Positions 8,047 to 15,992 of a stretch of DNA of 15,992 nt are shown here, in pieces. The notes beneath the pieces were generated by a model. It saw nothing but the letters and a program-made list of their open reading frames with translations. It made no database searches and was not told where the DNA came from. This stretch comes from CAWJHE01 sp964614855. GTDB lineage: Bacteria; Chloroflexota; Anaerolineae; Anaerolineales; UBA4823. The stretch's first letter is position 1, and every line of letters starts with the position of its first letter. Location: positions 1 through 15,992 of the forward strand of contig CAZTMX010000051.1 in assembly GCA_964614855.1 (NCBI GenBank), read 5' to 3'. Made by a program: the position numbers and the translations under genes.

Positions 8047-10644
8047 TCAAGCCTGTTTTATTTCAACCGGCTCCGGAGCGCTGACCGGCAGACCAAAGCT
8101 GCGCGGGATCAATACCACACGCTCCGGTAAATTCTCATCCAACCTCAACGCCACCACTGCACTTAAGCCGCTGGCAGAGAAGGTCACGCGTACTTTCGCA
8201 TCCCGGTTGATTTTCAACCGCTCGGCATCCTGGGCGCCAATCACCACATAAGGCTCGCCGATGCGCTGGTGAAGCAGCTCAGACGGCAGCAGAGTGATGC
8301 CCCGGTCGTACAAGCGGCTGATTGGAAATGCCAGCATACCCAATTTGGGAAGCTTGAAATCTTCAATTTGCGGCCAGGTAAGCTGCCCGCCCGGCTTTGC
8401 CAGCGGTAACTGGACACCCAGACCCTGAGAATTCTCATACCCTGTCCCGCCGTAATAAACATCGCTCCTACCGACAGCAGGCCATTGCTCCTGGACCTCG
8501 GCCAATTGTTGATAATCCAACCCGGCAAAAACCGGTACGGCTTGTGCCAGCTGTGAAAATACCACGGAAACATGTTTGGCTTGCAGACCTGGAATACCCA
8601 TTTTCTCAGCCACCCATGCTGCAATGGTGAAATCAGCCTGGGGACCTTGCATGGGCGAGCGCTTAGTGCTGAGAACGAGAGAGGCGTTGATGCCGTGGCT
8701 TTCCACCATGGTTGGCGGCGCAGTTTTGGGTGGGGTGGCGGGATAAAAGCGCTGCACGCGTCTTTCACCTGAGGTAAAACTGCCCTCGCGCTCAAGAAAA
8801 GATTGTGCAGGGAATACCACATCCGCCAGGCGTGCGGTCTGCGTCAAATAAAGGTCCTGCACCACCACAAATTTTTCGGCGCCAAATGCGGCCTGGAATG
8901 ATGGATGGTCGTCCACCGGAGATGCAGCCACGATGTACACCGCGCGCGCTTCCTGTAATTTAGCTGCCAGGTCCGCCGCAGGTTTCCACCCCATTTCCCA
9001 GGCGCCCTGGTCATTGGCCCGCTGCCAGACTGCCAGCAGACCGTTGTTTGGTTTTCCGCTGTGCCCGGTGGAGAGCAGCAGGTTTGCACAGACCTGGGCC
9101 AGCACACCGGTTTCCGCCAGGCCCATCCCATCGCTGCCGTAGAGCACGACTGCGTTTTCTGCTTCAGCAAAGGCTTTCGCCGCAGCCTGTAATCCAGTGC
9201 TTTGGGCAAGTTCAGCCAGGGCTTCCGGCAGTTCCAAACGCAGGACCGAGAGTTTATTCACCAGCGCCAAGACAGCAGCGGCTGCCATGCCAAATGGGTA
9301 GCGCAGGCTAAAGGCAGCATAGCGGTCCAGCTTTGTCTGGCGCGGGTTAAGCACTATCACTTTTGTGCCGCGTTCAGCAGCCTGCTTGACGCGCAGCCAC
9401 CAGATTGGGGCTTCTTCCTCCAGATCGCTGGCAACAACCAGGATGGTGCTTTCTGCACCCATGGCGCCGATATTGGTGCCCGGGGCAAAGCCGTAGCTGG
9501 TAGTGAGCTCCCCGCCATCCATGTGGCTGTACAACGCCGCCTGTCCCTTCACCGCCTGGGTGAGCTGGCGCAGGTTAAACAAATCCTCATTACTCAGCCT
9601 GCCGCCTGCCAGAGTAAGCAGCCCCGAGCCAGCCTGCGAGAAGCGCTCTGCCACGAGCTGCAGTGCATCTTCCCAGGAAGCGGGTTGCAATTCTCCATCT
9701 TTCCGCACCAGGGGTTGGGTCAGGCGTTTCTCAGAGTTCGCAGCATACTGCAGCCCAAACCGCCCTTTATCGCAAATCCAGATCTCGTTGACACCCTCAT
9801 TCTGGCGCGGCATCACCCTTTTCACCACCCACTCACCGCCCGAAACGGCTTCGCGGCGCACGTTCAAGGTGGTGTTGCACCCGACCGCACACTGGCTGCA
9901 AATGGATGCCGCGGCACGAAGCTCCCAGGGGCGGGCGCGGAAACGGAAATCGGCTGTAGTCAGTGCGCCAACCGGGCAAATATCGGTGGTATTGCCGGAC
10001 CAATAGGAATCAAACCCGGGTTCGGAATATGTGACGATATCGGTGGACCTGCCTCGATGGAAGAAGCCGATTACAGGATCGCCGGCAATATCATCCTGGA
10101 AGCGGATACAGCGCGCGCATTGGATACAGCGCTCGCGATCCAGGAAGATCAACTCGCCTAGCGGCACATGTTTTTCCATATGCTTCTTTTCATCATATAG
10201 ATAGCGGCTTTCCCCGGGCCCAAAACCCATAGTGAGATTTTGCAGCGGGCATTCACCGCCTTTATCACACACCGGGCAGTCCAACGGGTGCGAAGTCAAG
10301 AGAAATTCCAGGATTTCTTTGCGCCCCGCTTTGACCTTTTCGGTGGCGCCCAATACCACCATACCTTCGGAAACCGGTGTGGTACAGGCTGTCTCCAGCT
10401 TTGGACCAAAGGACACCTTCACGCTGCCGTCTTCTTCCAGCATTGGTTGACCCGTCGTCCGATCGATCACCGGGCGGCCGATATCCACCAGGCACATACG
10501 GCACATGCCCACCGGTTCCATCTTGGGGTGGTAACAGAACACTGGGATGTCGATCCCGACTCGCTTCGCCGCTTCTACAATCAGCGTTCCTTGCGGCACC
10601 GTCACTTGCACACCATCAATTGTCAACGTGACCATCTTCGCCAT
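8047..10644 (-). CDS. nuoG: NADH-quinone oxidoreductase subunit G (Fe-S-rich, molybdopterin-oxidoreductase-like fold)
   Basis: NuoG is the largest peripheral-arm subunit and carries several Fe-S centres between NuoF and NuoI. In 865 residues the order is: a [2Fe-2S] domain with C37, C48, C51, C87 (N1b); a His-Cys cluster with H119, C123, C126, C132 (HPLDCPVCDKGGEC); a [4Fe-4S] cluster with C173, C176, C179, C223; and a full extra motif C249, C252, C256, C291 that should bind the off-path cluster N7, kept in E. coli and Thermus but lost in mitochondria. The rest (about 310-865) resembles a molybdopterin oxidoreductase that has lost its cofactor. An acidic stretch of about 25 residues (56-81) separates two of the N1b ligands. 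The ATG at 10644 has GGAG 6 nt upstream; the gap to nuoF is 43 nt. Confidence 0.96.
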   Translation of the reverse strand: MAKMVTLTIDGVQVTVPQGTLIVEAAKRVGIDIPVFCYHPKMEPVGMCRMCLVDIGRPVIDRTTGQPMLEEDGSVKVSFGPKLETACTTPVSEGMVVLGATEKVKAGRKEILEFLLTSHPLDCPVCDKGGECPLQNLTMGFGPGESRYLYDEKKHMEKHVPLGELIFLDRERCIQCARCIRFQDDIAGDPVIGFFHRGRSTDIVTYSEPGFDSYWSGNTTDICPVGALTTADFRFRARPWELRAAASICSQCAVGCNTTLNVRREAVSGGEWVVKRVMPRQNEGVNEIWICDKGRFGLQYAANSEKRLTQPLVRKDGELQPASWEDALQLVAERFSQAGSGLLTLAGGRLSNEDLFNLRQLTQAVKGQAALYSHMDGGELTTSYGFAPGTNIGAMGAESTILVVASDLEEEAPIWWLRVKQAAERGTKVIVLNPRQTKLDRYAAFSLRYPFGMAAAAVLALVNKLSVLRLELPEALAELAQSTGLQAAAKAFAEAENAVVLYGSDGMGLAETGVLAQVCANLLLSTGHSGKPNNGLLAVWQRANDQGAWEMGWKPAADLAAKLQEARAVYIVAASPVDDHPSFQAAFGAEKFVVVQDLYLTQTARLADVVFPAQSFLEREGSFTSGERRVQRFYPATPPKTAPPTMVESHGINASLVLSTKRSPMQGPQADFTIAAWVAEKMGIPGLQAKHVSVVFSQLAQAVPVFAGLDYQQLAEVQEQWPAVGRSDVYYGGTGYENSQGLGVQLPLAKPGGQLTWPQIEDFKLPKLGMLAFPISRLYDRGITLLPSELLHQRIGEPYVVIGAQDAERLKINRDAKVRVTFSASGLSAVVALRLDENLPERVVLIPRSFGLPVSAPEPVEIKQA

Positions 10645-10687
10645 GCATCACTCCATCATTACGGGACAAATCGCGACACAACCGGTC

Positions 10688-11959
10688 TTAACTTGCCGCG
10701 CTAATTACCTTATCATCGAAATCCTGTTTAAATCGTTCTATCCCACTGAGCACAGCTTCAATTGAGAACTCGCCCAATGCGCACAGGCACTTGCCTTTCA
10801 TCTGGCTGGCGACATCGTAAAGCAGGTCAACATCCTCTTTTTTGGCCGACCCGTTTTCAATGCGTTCCGTCAGATGCGACATCCAGAATGTCCCCTCCCG
10901 GCAGGGCGTACATTTGCCGCATGATTCGTGCCTGAAGAAGTGGACGGTTTTGTTGATCAGCCAGGGGATGCTCACGGTATCGTCAATTACGATCACCGAA
11001 GCCGAACCCAGCGAACCGCCTACCTTGGGCACGCTTTCATAGTCCATGGGGGTATCCAGCGCCGTGTCATTCGCCACGATCAGGGATGAGCTGGCGCCGG
11101 CAGACATAATCGCCTTGACCGGGTGGTCATCCGGTACGCCGCCGCCGTATTCATAAATCAGCTCACGATATGTCCTGCCCAGGGGCAGCTCATAATTTCC
11201 GGGTTTGTTGACACGCCCGGAAAGGGAGAAGATCTTCGGTCCAGGGCTCTTTTCCGTCCCTATCGAGCGGTACCAATCCACCCCTTTGGCCAGGATCATG
11301 GGCAGGTTGGTCAGGGTTTCGACATTGTTAACCACAGTGGGTTTGCCGTACAAGCCGTAAGAAGGCGGGAAGGGTGGGCGCAAACGCGGCTGTCCCCGTT
11401 TGCCTTCGATCGACTCAAGCAGTGCGGTTTCTTCACCGCAGATGTAGGCCCCGGCGCCCAGGTGGGTGTAAATGCGCAGTGAATACCCTGTGCCAAACAA
11501 CTGGTCGCCCAACAACCCGGCTGTTTCCATGGCGGCAATGTGTTGATCCAGCCGGTGCGCTACCTGCCAGAATTCGCCGCGCAGGTAAATATACGCTTCA
11601 TGCGCCTGGATGGCATAAGCACAGATCGCCACGCCTTCCAGGAACTGGTAGGGGTTGCTTTCCATGATCTCACGATCTTTGAAGGTCCCCGGTTCCGACT
11701 CATCTGCGTTGGCGACCACATAATGCGGCCAGTTATTTGCATCGATAAACGACCATTTCATCCCCGTGGGAAAACCTGCCCCGCCGCGCCCGCGCAACCC
11801 GGAGGCTTTTACCATATCCGTGACTTCGCCCGGCTTCATGGCTGTAACGGCCTTTTCCAAAGCCTGGAACCCGCCGTTCTGGCGGTAGACTTCCAGGTTA
11901 TCCAGGTCTGGGATCTGCCTGTGGCGCAGCAGTACGTATTCGTAATCGGGTTTAGCCAT
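10688..11959 (-). CDS. nuoF: NADH-quinone oxidoreductase subunit F (NADH- and FMN-binding)
   Basis: NuoF is the electron entry point: it binds NADH and FMN and carries [4Fe-4S] cluster N3. The 423-residue protein shows the glycine-rich GRGGAGFPTGMKW (57-69), NADESEPGTFKDR (84-96), GAGAYICGEETALL (168-181) and KRGQPR (187-192), which form the FMN/NADH pocket. The cluster ligands are C347, C350, C353 (ESCGKCTPCREG) and C393 (LCALG). The frame is open upstream to 12019, but GGAGG 7 nt before the ATG at 11959, and the start of homology there, fix the start. The start overlaps the end of nuoE by 8 nt, so the two are probably translationally coupled. Its presence means the enzyme is NADH-linked, unlike complex I variants that lack NuoEFG. 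Confidence 0.97.
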   Translation of the reverse strand: MAKPDYEYVLLRHRQIPDLDNLEVYRQNGGFQALEKAVTAMKPGEVTDMVKASGLRGRGGAGFPTGMKWSFIDANNWPHYVVANADESEPGTFKDREIMESNPYQFLEGVAICAYAIQAHEAYIYLRGEFWQVAHRLDQHIAAMETAGLLGDQLFGTGYSLRIYTHLGAGAYICGEETALLESIEGKRGQPRLRPPFPPSYGLYGKPTVVNNVETLTNLPMILAKGVDWYRSIGTEKSPGPKIFSLSGRVNKPGNYELPLGRTYRELIYEYGGGVPDDHPVKAIMSAGASSSLIVANDTALDTPMDYESVPKVGGSLGSASVIVIDDTVSIPWLINKTVHFFRHESCGKCTPCREGTFWMSHLTERIENGSAKKEDVDLLYDVASQMKGKCLCALGEFSIEAVLSGIERFKQDFDDKVISAAS

Positions 11960-12485
11960 GGCTGTCCCTCCCGCGCCCGTCAATCCTCCGGCGGGCTGCA
12001 TCGCTGCGCAATTCTTCAATCAAAGCCAGCGCGCCTTCGACCGTCTGATCTTCATAATATTGCAACCCTTGCCCGGATTGTACCTGGAACATGGGGGCGT
12101 GATCGCAGGCAGCCAGGCACATCACCGCTTCTACGGTTATCAAGCCATCTGCAGTCGTCTCGCCGGGTTTAATTCCCAGACGGGAGCACAGTTCTTCCAA
12201 GAACTTGTCTGCTCCCCGCAGTGCGCAGGGCAGGTCGGTGCATACCTGGATGCGATACTTGCCGCCGGGTTGGTCATAATACAGGCTGTAAAAGCCGACG
12301 ATTTCGGCCACTTCAGTCGCTTCCAGGCCCAAAATCTCGGCAATTTCTGCCATATCCTTGCGCCGGATAACCATCTGTTCGCGCTGCGCCAGGTACAACA
12401 GCGGCATCACCGCCGAGCGGCGCTGCTCTGGAGGATATTTAGCCAGGATGGCTGCGATCTCTTGTGCGTATTTCTCAGCAAGCAT
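11952..12485 (-). CDS. nuoE: NADH-quinone oxidoreductase subunit E ([2Fe-2S] thioredoxin-like)
   Basis: NuoE is the 24-kDa-type subunit carrying [2Fe-2S] cluster N1a next to the FMN of NuoF. The 177-residue protein has a helical N-terminal part (about 1-72, including VGFYSLYYDQP) and a thioredoxin-like domain with the four ligands C82, C87 (VCTDLPCALRGA) and C123, C127 (CLAACDHAP). The C-terminal tail is short, basic and polar (RRRIDGRGRDSHG); its coding sequence also supplies the nuoF ribosome-binding site and start. The ATG at 12485 is preceded by GAGGA at close spacing. It lies 21 nt after nuoD. Confidence 0.96.
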   Translation of the reverse strand: MLAEKYAQEIAAILAKYPPEQRRSAVMPLLYLAQREQMVIRRKDMAEIAEILGLEATEVAEIVGFYSLYYDQPGGKYRIQVCTDLPCALRGADKFLEELCSRLGIKPGETTADGLITVEAVMCLAACDHAPMFQVQSGQGLQYYEDQTVEGALALIEELRSDAARRRIDGRGRDSHG

Positions 12486-12506
12486 AATTCCTCATTCGCC
12501 TTTGGA

Positions 12507-13751
12507 TTAACGGTCTACATCACCCAAAACAATATCCGTGGTGCCGATCAGGGCAATCAGGTCGCCCACCAGGTGTCCCTTTGACAGGTAGGGTAAAATC
12601 GCCAGGTTTGAAAATGACGGTGTGCGCCAGTGGATGCGGTACGGTTTGGGGCTGCCGTCGCTCTCAAGATATACCCCAAGCTCGCCCTTGGGCGATTCCA
12701 CCGCAACATACACCGAGCCAACCGGCGGGGTAAAACCTTCAGTCCACAGCTTAAAGTGGTGGATCAAGGCTTCCATTGAAACGCCGATTTCGGAGCGCGG
12801 CGGGGTCATGTACTTGCGGTTGTTGCTGCGCACCGGTCCCATGGGCAATTTGTTCAACGCCTGTTCCACAATGCGGATGGACTGGCGCATCTCTTCCATG
12901 CGCACCAGGTAGCGTCCATAGGTATCGCAATCATTGGAGGTGGGGATATCAAAATCGTAGAGCTCGTACCCTGAATAGGGTTGGGCTTTGCGCAAATCGT
13001 GGGCCACCCCTGAACCGCGCAGCATGGGTCCGGTCACCGCGTTGTTCAAAGCCACCTCGGGAGGCAAAATCCCCAATCCTTTGACGCGATCCAGGAAGAT
13101 GGGGTTTTTGGTGACAATGGCTTCATATTCCATGATACGAGATGGGAATATTTTAATAAAATCGCGCACGGCGGCTTCAAATTCAACCGGCACATCTCGC
13201 CACAACCCACCCGGACGTATATAAGTGGTCATCATACGCTGACCGCTGACCATCTCGTAAATATCCATGATGGCTTCACGCTCGCGGAAACAATACAGGA
13301 AGACGGACATGGCAGCCAGGTCGAGGCAGGAGGTGCCCAACCAGACCAGGTGAGAAGCAATCCGCTGCAGCTCGGTCAGGATAACGCGGATCGCCTGGGC
13401 TCTCGGCGGCACATCCAGATCGCACAGCTTTTCGACAGCCAGGCAAAAGGCCAGGTTGTTCCCCATGTTGTTGAGGTAATCCAGGCGGTCGCTCATCACT
13501 TCGGCCTTGAGGTAAGTCTTGGCCTCCATGTTTTTCTCGATCCCAGTGTGCAGAAAACCGATATCCGGGATGCAGTTGACAATTTCCTCGCCGTCCAATT
13601 CCAGCAGCAAGCGCAGCACCCCATGGGTGCTGGGGTGCTGGGGGCCCATATTGAGCAGCACGGTCTCACCTTCAATCGCCCGATTTGACACCAGGTGCTT
13701 GATTTCATCCATTGAGACCGGGGTCAGGATCATTTCGCTTTCAGGGTACAT
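12507..13751 (-). CDS. nuoD: NADH-quinone oxidoreductase subunit D (49-kDa, quinone-binding)
   Basis: NuoD, related to the large subunit of [NiFe] hydrogenases, forms the quinone-reduction pocket facing cluster N2. The 414-residue protein contains MGPQHPSTHGVLRL (36-49) and GFLHTGIEKN (65-74), and ends in the typical IVLGDVDR. H43 and Y92 are 49 residues apart, the same spacing as the quinone-contacting His and Tyr of the Thermus (H38/Y87) and bovine (H59/Y108) proteins. Hydrogenase nickel ligands are absent, as usual for the family. Two ATGs compete: 13757 abuts a GGTGAG box, while 13751 lies about 7 nt from it and is preferred; the difference is two residues. NuoC and NuoD are separate genes, not fused as in E. 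coli. Confidence 0.96.
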   Translation of the reverse strand: MYPESEMILTPVSMDEIKHLVSNRAIEGETVLLNMGPQHPSTHGVLRLLLELDGEEIVNCIPDIGFLHTGIEKNMEAKTYLKAEVMSDRLDYLNNMGNNLAFCLAVEKLCDLDVPPRAQAIRVILTELQRIASHLVWLGTSCLDLAAMSVFLYCFREREAIMDIYEMVSGQRMMTTYIRPGGLWRDVPVEFEAAVRDFIKIFPSRIMEYEAIVTKNPIFLDRVKGLGILPPEVALNNAVTGPMLRGSGVAHDLRKAQPYSGYELYDFDIPTSNDCDTYGRYLVRMEEMRQSIRIVEQALNKLPMGPVRSNNRKYMTPPRSEIGVSMEALIHHFKLWTEGFTPPVGSVYVAVESPKGELGVYLESDGSPKPYRIHWRTPSFSNLAILPYLSKGHLVGDLIALIGTTDIVLGDVDR

Positions 13752-13798
13752 AGTCATCTCACCATGTGGTCGTATCTACAGGCTGTGAAAACCCGTGG

Positions 13799-14311
13799 CT
13801 ATTTCCTGGCATAGGGTTTACGCAGGTTAATTTCGTCATAATTGAAGGAGTACTGCACCTCTTCGTAACCCAGAGGATAATCCTTTCGCAGTGGGTGACC
13901 TTCCCAATCGTGCGGCATAAGGATCCTGCGGGGATCTGGATGTCCTTCAAAGTGGATACCGAACATATCCAGCAATTCGCGTTCCGTCCAATTTGCGTTG
14001 CCAAAGACGCCCGACACCGTGGGCATCACGGGGCTGTTGCCGTCCAGAGGCACGCGCAACCCGATCATCAGGTTGCGGCTGAGCGATCTGAGCCGGTAGA
14101 CCACGTGGAAGCGCGGGGACAGCTCGGGCCAATAATCCACCGCTGAATGCTCTGACAGGAGCTTGAAGTCGAATTCATCCCGCAGGGCCAGGCAAGCAGC
14201 CACGATTTGTTCAGGCTTGAGGACCAGGCTCTTTTCATCGCGAAATTCATAAAGCCCGGCATCGAAGCGGGCCTGCAATTCTTCAACAATTTTCTGGATT
14301 TGTTCGCTCAT
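13799..14311 (-). CDS. nuoC: NADH-quinone oxidoreductase subunit C (30-kDa)
   Basis: NuoC is a cofactor-free peripheral-arm subunit that packs against NuoD and NuoI. The 170-residue protein has the family hallmark at 107-146, running from NWTERELLDMFGI through FEGHPDPRRILMPHDW to GHPLRKDYP. The variable N-terminal part (1-50) matches only weakly conserved positions. The frame is open upstream to a TTG at 14359, but the ATG at 14311 has GAGGA about 10 nt upstream and gives a normal family start. A 77-nt gap separates it from nuoB, with nothing evident in it; 47 nt separate its stop from the nuoD start. Confidence 0.95.
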   Translation of the reverse strand: MSEQIQKIVEELQARFDAGLYEFRDEKSLVLKPEQIVAACLALRDEFDFKLLSEHSAVDYWPELSPRFHVVYRLRSLSRNLMIGLRVPLDGNSPVMPTVSGVFGNANWTERELLDMFGIHFEGHPDPRRILMPHDWEGHPLRKDYPLGYEEVQYSFNYDEINLRKPYARK

Positions 14312-14388
14312 AGGTACGCTTTCCTCAATCAGAAAACCTGCAGCAGGCAAAAACACCAACCCTTCTCACCCGGCTGCACGCTTCTCGC

Positions 14389-14871
14389 TTATGCCCAATC
14401 CTTCATGCGCTCGGTTTTAACCTTTTCGTGCAGCGTGATAATGCCGTGGAGCAGGGCCTCCGGGCGAGGCGGGCAGCCCGCAATATAAACATCCACCGGC
14501 ACCACCTCATCCACACCCTGGACGATGGCGTAATTATTAAAGACGCCGCCGCAAGAAGCACAATCGCCCATGGAGATCACCCACTTTGGATCGGGCATCT
14601 GGTCATACAGCCGGCGTAACACCGGAGCCATCTTCCTGGTCACCCGACCTGCCACAATCATCAGGTCAGACTGGCGCGGGCTGGCACGGTTCAATTCCAT
14701 ACCAAACCGGCTGACATCGTTATGCGAGGCCTGGGCAGCCATCATTTCGATGGCACAGCAAGCCAGACCAAATAGAACTGGCCACATCGAGTTAACACGT
14801 GACCAGTTGACGACCTGTTCCAATTTGAGGGTGACTATCCCCATATTGCCCAGTTTCTGTTCTATTCCCAT
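14389..14871 (-). CDS. nuoB: NADH-quinone oxidoreductase subunit B (carries cluster N2)
   Basis: NuoB holds [4Fe-4S] cluster N2, which hands electrons to quinone. The 160-residue protein has all four ligands: the adjacent pair C38-C39 (GLACCAIEMM), C104 (GDCASCGG) and C133 (AGCPPRPEALL). Their spacings (65 and 29 residues) are identical to those of E. coli NuoB. RFGMELNRASPRQSDLMIVA (55-74) and RKMAPVLRRLYDQM (79-92) are family signatures. Two starts are possible: a GTG at 14892 and an ATG at 14871. AAGGGG lies 7 nt before the ATG, so that start is chosen; it overlaps the end of nuoA by 10 nt, which implies coupling. The GTG start would add seven residues. Confidence 0.96.
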   Translation of the reverse strand: MGIEQKLGNMGIVTLKLEQVVNWSRVNSMWPVLFGLACCAIEMMAAQASHNDVSRFGMELNRASPRQSDLMIVAGRVTRKMAPVLRRLYDQMPDPKWVISMGDCASCGGVFNNYAIVQGVDEVVPVDVYIAGCPPRPEALLHGIITLHEKVKTERMKDWA

Positions 14872-15218
14872 TCCAATGCCCCTTTCTTCCACGCGTAAAA
14901 GTAGCCCACCAATAAAATTGCAATGAAGATGAGCATCTCTATCAATGCAAAAACTCCCAATTTGCGAAAAACGATCGCCCAGGGGAGAAAGAAAACCACT
15001 TCGATATCGAAAAGGATAAACAGGATGGCTATCAGGTAAAAGCGTACGGGCATGCGCCGGGTGCCGGGGCCGATAGGCCGCATCCCGGATTCATAGGGCG
15101 CGGATTTGCGCGCAGTGGGTCTTTTTGGCCCAAACCACTGCCCAAGAAAGATGACAAGGACGGCAATTACCAGGGATAAGACGAACAAAATCAAGATAGG
15201 TAGATATTCCTGCAACAT
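14862..15218 (-). CDS. nuoA: NADH-quinone oxidoreductase subunit A
   Basis: NuoA is a small three-helix membrane subunit at the junction of the two arms; its first loop lies near the quinone chamber. The 118-residue protein has membrane segments at about 6-28, 60-82 and 88-109. The loop carries YESGMRPIG (42-50) and helix 2 carries LFDIEVVFFLPWA (69-81), with D71 and E73 matching the conserved acidic pair of E. coli NuoA. The ATG at 15218 has GAGG 5 nt upstream and an AGGAG a little further away. As the first gene of the operon, it has a leader of roughly 68 nt if the promoter at 15321-15293 is used. Confidence 0.96.
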   Translation of the reverse strand: MLQEYLPILILFVLSLVIAVLVIFLGQWFGPKRPTARKSAPYESGMRPIGPGTRRMPVRFYLIAILFILFDIEVVFFLPWAIVFRKLGVFALIEMLIFIAILLVGYFYAWKKGALEWE

Positions 15219-15292
15219 GAATGCCTCTTCTTTATCTCCTATACATTTACCGGTCTACGCAAAAATTGCACCCGGAAGATTAAATATCGCTT

Positions 15293-15321
15293 AGTTTATC
15301 ATATAGCCCAAGGGGTGTCAA
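15293..15321 (-). promoter_or_regulatory. Putative housekeeping promoter of the nuo operon
   Basis: On the minus strand a perfect -35 box TTGACA (15321-15316) is followed by a 17-nt spacer and TAAACT (15298-15293), which matches the -10 consensus at 4 of 6 positions, including the key second A and last T. It begins 18 nt after the sigma-factor stop codon. The DNA just upstream of the -35 (15342-15322) is strongly A/T-rich, like an UP element. No hairpin terminator was seen between the sigma-factor gene and this promoter, so some read-through into nuo is also possible. Confidence 0.6.
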
Positions 15322-15329
15322 ATTTCACA
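15316..15329. promoter_or_regulatory. Operator-like imperfect palindrome over the nuo -35 box
   Basis: The 14-bp sequence TGTCAAATTTCACA equals its own reverse complement at 12 of 14 positions (TGTnAAATTTnACA). It covers the whole -35 hexamer, where a bound repressor would block RNA polymerase. The minus-strand left side reads TTGTGAA, identical to one half-site of the Rex (NADH-sensing) operator TTGTGAA-N4-TTCACAA, but the second half is not at Rex spacing. The regulator is unknown; the site may be chance in AT-rich DNA. Confidence 0.3.
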
Positions 15330-15338
15330 AATTTTCAA

Positions 15339-15992
<654 letters not shown>

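Noticed and set aside
9202..10161. A 319-codon open frame on the plus strand.
   Set aside because: It lies entirely antisense to nuoG, has low-complexity, unrecognisable composition and no start signal; it is a shadow of the nuoG codon pattern.
8047..10644. NuoG read as a formate dehydrogenase or other molybdenum oxidoreductase.
   Set aside because: The N-terminal cluster set, the position inside a full nuo operon and the pairing with NuoE/NuoF fit NuoG; the C-terminal fold similarity is the normal ancestral remnant.
10688..12019. A longer nuoF start, 20 codons upstream of the chosen ATG.
   Set aside because: It would overlap nuoE by 68 nt and add non-homologous residues, whereas the ATG at 11959 has an ideal GGAGG at 7 nt.
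11540..12172. A 210-codon plus-strand open frame opposite nuoF and nuoE.
   Set aside because: It is a shadow frame: no ribosome-binding site, no known motif, and it overlaps two strongly conserved genes.
11958..12584. A 208-codon open frame on the plus strand opposite nuoE.
   Set aside because: It is antisense to a clearly conserved gene with all Fe-S ligands and shows no recognisable domain.

Overview
This window holds a complete 14-gene operon for respiratory complex I (proton-pumping NADH:quinone oxidoreductase), in the canonical order nuoA to nuoN. It is read entirely from the minus strand, right to left. At the right edge, immediately upstream of nuoA, is the 3' part of a gene for a group 1 (primary, RpoD/SigA-type) sigma factor on the same strand. 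At the left edge, beyond a strong intrinsic terminator, there may be the first codons of another minus-strand gene. I found no tRNA, rRNA, CRISPR array, insertion sequence or prophage gene.

Organism: separate nuoC and nuoD genes, NuoE/F/G all present, medium GC content with AT-rich intergenic spacers, and a sigma factor carrying an extra segment of about 28 residues before its region 3.2 together suggest a member of the Chloroflexota, perhaps an Anaerolineae-like lineage. This is inference from sequence character only; no database search was possible.

Layout, in transcription order. 15992-15339: sigma factor C-terminal 217 residues. 15338-15219: intergenic region with a TTGACA-17-TAAACT promoter, an AT-rich upstream stretch and a 14-bp imperfect palindrome over the -35 box. 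15218-12507: nuoA, B, C, D (quinone-site start of the membrane arm, and the Q-module). 12485-8047: nuoE, F, G (the NADH-oxidising N-module). 8023-6450: nuoH and nuoI (membrane anchor of the Q site, and the two-cluster ferredoxin-like subunit). 6360-225: nuoJ, K, L, M, N (membrane arm with the antiporter-like subunits). 202-165: hairpin terminator. 147-119 and 56-1: a possible new promoter and gene start.

Functionally, NuoF takes electrons from NADH via FMN. NuoE, NuoF, NuoG, NuoI and NuoB carry the iron-sulfur chain, NuoD/NuoB/NuoH form the quinone pocket, and NuoA/H/J/K/L/M/N move protons. Every Fe-S ligand set and nearly every key charged membrane residue I looked for is present, so the enzyme looks intact and NADH-linked. 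This is mostly a conserved housekeeping region. The points worth a second look are regulatory and small: the operator-like palindrome, a hairpin that exposes the nuoJ ribosome-binding site, the sigma-factor insertion, and the gene start at the left edge.
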